64,000 bases of DNA, taken from NCBI GenBank assembly GCA_964016985.1, contig OZ024828.1, forward strand, positions 73,033,264 to 73,097,263, in the 5' to 3' direction. Below are positions 61,209-64,000 of this stretch, one piece after another. Made by a program: the position numbers and the translations under genes. Below the pieces are notes generated by a model. The model saw only the letters and a program-made list of their open reading frames with translations. It was not told the origin of the DNA and ran no database searches. The stretch's first letter is position 1, and the number at the start of each line of letters is the position of its first letter. The stretch is from Anodontia alba. Its lineage: Eukaryota; Mollusca; Bivalvia; Lucinida; Lucinidae.

Positions 61209-61575
61209 TCATCAAGAAAACATAGCTATAACATTCTGACCCCCTTAAACCCCACTTTTCAGTGTATAGTAAAGCTTTTGTTTGTGTTGAAGTTTTACGG
61301 CCCAGTCAACCCAGTGGGGTCATGTCGAGCGCGGTCAGTTTACCTAACCACACGTTTACTGGGCAGGCTTCGTACTCTAAGCGGTTAACCACTATTGTGC
61401 ACATTCTTTCGCCAGAAACTGACAACTGCCCTTCTTGAATCAGCGGAAGGGAGAGAATGACCGTAGGGGATTTACGGGTGTATACATTATTTTTCTTATT
61501 TCTGCTCTAAAACATACATCGTGGGTACTCATTAGAACCGCCTCGTCCGACGAGGCGGTTCTAACGAGTACACAC
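61209..61575 (+). mobile_element. CATYACG MITE, copy 15, interrupted
   Basis: Left part CATCAAGAAAACATAGCTAT, GACCCCCTTAAACCCCAC; then about 200 bp of other sequence (61275-61475) including ACGGCCCAGTCAACCCAGTG and CGAGCGCGGT, shared with 31130-31210; then TACATTATTTTTCTTATTTC and the palindrome. The right part of the element is missing. Confidence 0.75.
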
Positions 61576-62082
61576 AATATATACAAAATCACAGGTACTA
61601 GTCAACAGATATAATATTAAGAGACAATTTTCATAAAATTTTTAATTCTACTTTCAGGACAAAATATGAAATTATCAATTTGTCATCTGCTCGGATGGTG
61701 ATAGAGATAACTGGCCACGTCACACGAATGTGTGTCTTCGAATCATACGTATATATGGACTACGAAAATCTATATTGTTTTGTGCAGCCTGATCAGACAT
61801 TGGTTCTATCAATTTAAAAATGTAAGAACTATTTTGTACTGTACGCTGTTTTAACAGAGGGCAAAACTTCTGTGAGAATGCGCTGAACTATAGTGATCTA
61901 AAACTATGCATCTATCATCGTTTCCCCAGGTGGGACGGCGGACATATGCGGAGTAGACAGCAAAATGTTCTCGAACCTCAGGAATCTGACAAACTCTAAG
62001 ATTCTTGGGCGGGACCTTAGATACCATAGCCATAACTTCTTAAAAGAAGGTATACGACAACGTAATCAAAACCGGGACACTA

Positions 62083-62149
62083 GCAAACAGTGAAGGCAAA
62101 GATCAGACACCGCGATCTGCGGCGTCTGATCGGGGCCTGTACTGTTTGC
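62083..62149. mobile_element. GCAAACAGTG hairpin element, copy 8
   Basis: GCAAACAGTGAAGGCAAAGA, CAGACACCGCGATCTGCGG and CGTCTGATCGGGGCCTGTAC. Followed by AAGAAGTTCAG as in copies 1 and 6. Confidence 0.7.
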
Positions 62150-62224
62150 AAGAAGTTCAGTCATTTTCTGAATATTTTAGAAATAACCTGACACTCCTAT
62201 ATTTTGAAATGGACTTCTACATAG

Positions 62225-62427
62225 AGTTTATTCATTCTCCTATTTTAAATATGGGATTTATAAACCGAGGGAGGTAAAAAAAAATCCGATAAAGGGACGA
62301 GTGCGAAGCACGAATTTAAAAAATCCGATAAAGAAACGAGTGCGAAGCACGAGTTTATTTATCGGATTTTTTTTTACCTCCCGAGGTTTAAAAATCCCAT
62401 ATTTAAAATAGGAGAAATGAATAAACT
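62225..62427. mobile_element. Foldback element with GATAAAxxxACGAGTGCGAAGC repeats
   Basis: Inverted arms of about 60 nt (AGTTTATTCATTCTCCTATT, TTAAATATGGGATTTATAAAC, GGGAGGTAAAAAAAAATCCG) enclose two direct copies of ATCCGATAAAG(G/A)(G/A)ACGAGTGC followed by GAAGCACGA. The arms differ at a few positions. Non-coding; no other copy in the window. Confidence 0.85.
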
Positions 62428-63190
62428 GTATATTACATGCATTTCGCCGCAATAGAGTACACCATTTAAGATGCTTTTGTTGCAAGTCTAGTCTGCCAGT
62501 TTGTTTACGCTGTCATTTCTATTTTGGGTCGGCGTAGTAATAAATAATATATTGAGGATAGCTTTTGTTTTTATCCTAAATGATATTGACAGCAGGGTCA
62601 AAATCTAGACTGTTCATGTTACAAAAAAAAGTAGTTCCGGTTAAAGAGATTTATTTCCCCGGCTAAGAGGAAATATTTCTTCTTAGAAAACAAGGAAAAT
62701 ACCAGTTTTATGTCTGGAAGAAATCATGGTATTTCTTGGTTATGCATATATATATATATATAAGGCAGAGGAATTTTAACTCATAATAATGACTCAAGGG
62801 AGGAGTATTTAACCTAAAAAAATGAAATTTTCTAATTTCCAGGAACAAGCCCGCCATCTCACCTCTTAGAGATAACATTTACAGGTGTCCACGCCTTTCG
62901 CACACGCTTGCCCGTGGCAACAAAAAAAAGACCGAAAATCGAAGATTCGGTTTATAAAGTGTCTTCATATACAGCTATGTAAGGTGCGAGGCTGTGTACG
63001 CAATATCTAGCAATCATGTTTTCTTTGTATGTTGTAGGGAAATTAAAAAAAAGAATCCAAAAACGCCTAACCCTGAGGCTAGAGCAAAATATATTCTAGA
63101 ACTGGTCTCTTTATATCTGAGAAGTCAAGGGCATTTTCAAAGCATTTTTGAAGGAAGTTCTTTTGTTTCCTGAATGTTATTCTTATGTTA
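62428..63190. other. Intergenic stretch without recognised content
   Basis: An (AT)n run near 62747-62762 and AT-rich sequence; no gene seen. Confidence 0.4.
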
Positions 63191-63199
63191 AGCAAATAT

Positions 63200-64000
63200 C
63201 TAATGTCTGCTTTGTTAATTGTGAGATTTAAGAACTTTTATCAGAAATGCGAAAGTTTACTGAAAAGTCTAGCAAGTTAGATTTTGATGACACTGTTTCC
63301 TTGAGTGATACGAATTATCTTAATCTAACTGGTTTAAGTAAAGTTCATGTTAATGAAGTACACAGTTAAATGACTTCAATACGATCAACGCACATCAGAA
63401 GTACCAGAACCGCTTTGGCACTTCTTCTTGTAAAACTGAAAACAGGTCTTTCTTTACCTTTATTATCTACTTTATTTGGCACTAACAACAGTGACAATTA
63501 CGTGTGGTAAAACTATTCAAGCAGCTACGTCCGCTCTCATGACTGATTTTGTACCCAGATATCTTGGGTTGGGGCACATTTCAAAGGATGAAATTATTAA
63601 AAGCCATACTTCAACTTTTGCAAAAGTTATTTTTGGAGAGGGTTAAAATGATGTTGCAATATCTGTTGCAGATGGCATCTACACATATATAGAGAAAAGC
63701 AGCAGTTATAGCTTTCAGAGGCGATCATTTTCGTATGTAAAGGTCGCCCACTTGTTAAGCCGATGGTTTTCGTAGAAGCATTAGCTGGTTATATGATATC
63801 AGTACTTGGAACTTATTTAGCAGATGGTCGAAACAGTGATACTAAAATAACAGAAAAAAGCTCAAAACCAATGCTGAGAGTATGGGAAACTAGTTTGAAA
63901 AGGGGAATGTTCTTGTTGTAGACAGTGTTTTCAGAGATGCTATAGAATTACTTAAAGAATCCAGGCTGGTCACTAAAATCAGATGAAATCTGTGAATGGA
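63200..64000 (+). pseudogene. DDE_Tnp_4-type transposase remnant, cut by the window edge
   Basis: Reading across frameshifts and stops gives LLIKLKTGLSLPLLSTLFGT (63425 on), CGKTIQAATSALMTDFVPRYL, VADGIYTYIEKSSSYSFQRR (63668 on), KGRPLVKPMVFV, GYMISVLGTYLADGRNSDTK, and finally VVDSVFRDAIELLKES. This is the order of a Harbinger/ISL2EU-like DDE_Tnp_4 domain: helix-turn-helix, ADGxY with the first Asp, then VVDxxFRD. The usual DRG has become DSV. At least three frame disruptions make it a pseudogene; it may continue past 64000. Confidence 0.7.

Overview
The window looks like a piece of a bivalve mollusc nuclear genome, probably a heterodont clam or mussel; the species cannot be fixed from sequence alone. 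The reasons are a low gene density, long introns, canonical GT-AG exons, many short palindromic DNA elements, and tandem arrays with GCTCACCTGAGC ends around an AAGATGGCCGCCA box, a type I associate with bivalve genomes. No rRNA, tRNA, CRISPR array, operon or bacterial-type gene was found.

Two host genes can be assembled from exons with matching phases. A cysteine- and tyrosine-rich (CYYR1/Shisa-like) membrane adaptor runs on the plus strand from 13315 to 36499 in four coding exons: signal peptide, six-cysteine ectodomain, transmembrane segment, and a proline-rich tail with two PPxY motifs. An apolipoprotein-L-like gene runs on the minus strand from 58339 to 45495 in three coding exons. The first two and the start of the third give the ApoL-like helical and glycine/alanine-rich membrane region, and the 1.8 kb last exon adds about 300 residues that I do not recognise. 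The two genes converge on a 9 kb interval that holds a dead mariner and repeats.

Layout. 1-8900: a Ty3/gypsy integrase remnant, two copies of a Penelope-like reverse transcriptase element, a T/G-rich tract and two tandem arrays. 8985-11760: a Tc1 transposase split by a 2.15 kb insertion. 12000-36500: the CYYR1-like gene, whose introns carry several tandem arrays, a 3.2 kb element with about 700 bp terminal inverted repeats, a LINE 3' end, a decayed third Penelope-like copy and many MITEs. 37149-38467: a full-length but inactive mariner. 39775-40480: a 48 bp satellite. 44250-58340: the ApoL-like gene, with MITEs in its introns, one of them 29 nt from a splice acceptor. 59380-64000: more MITEs, a foldback element and a decayed DDE transposase cut by the window edge.

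The most unusual material is the palindromic element families. About 17 copies or fragments of one family (ends CATYACGAAAACA) carry a roughly 100 bp central palindrome whose two arms change together between copies, and the same core occurs in a second family with unrelated ends. All transposase, integrase and reverse transcriptase genes seen here are broken or lack a catalytic residue.
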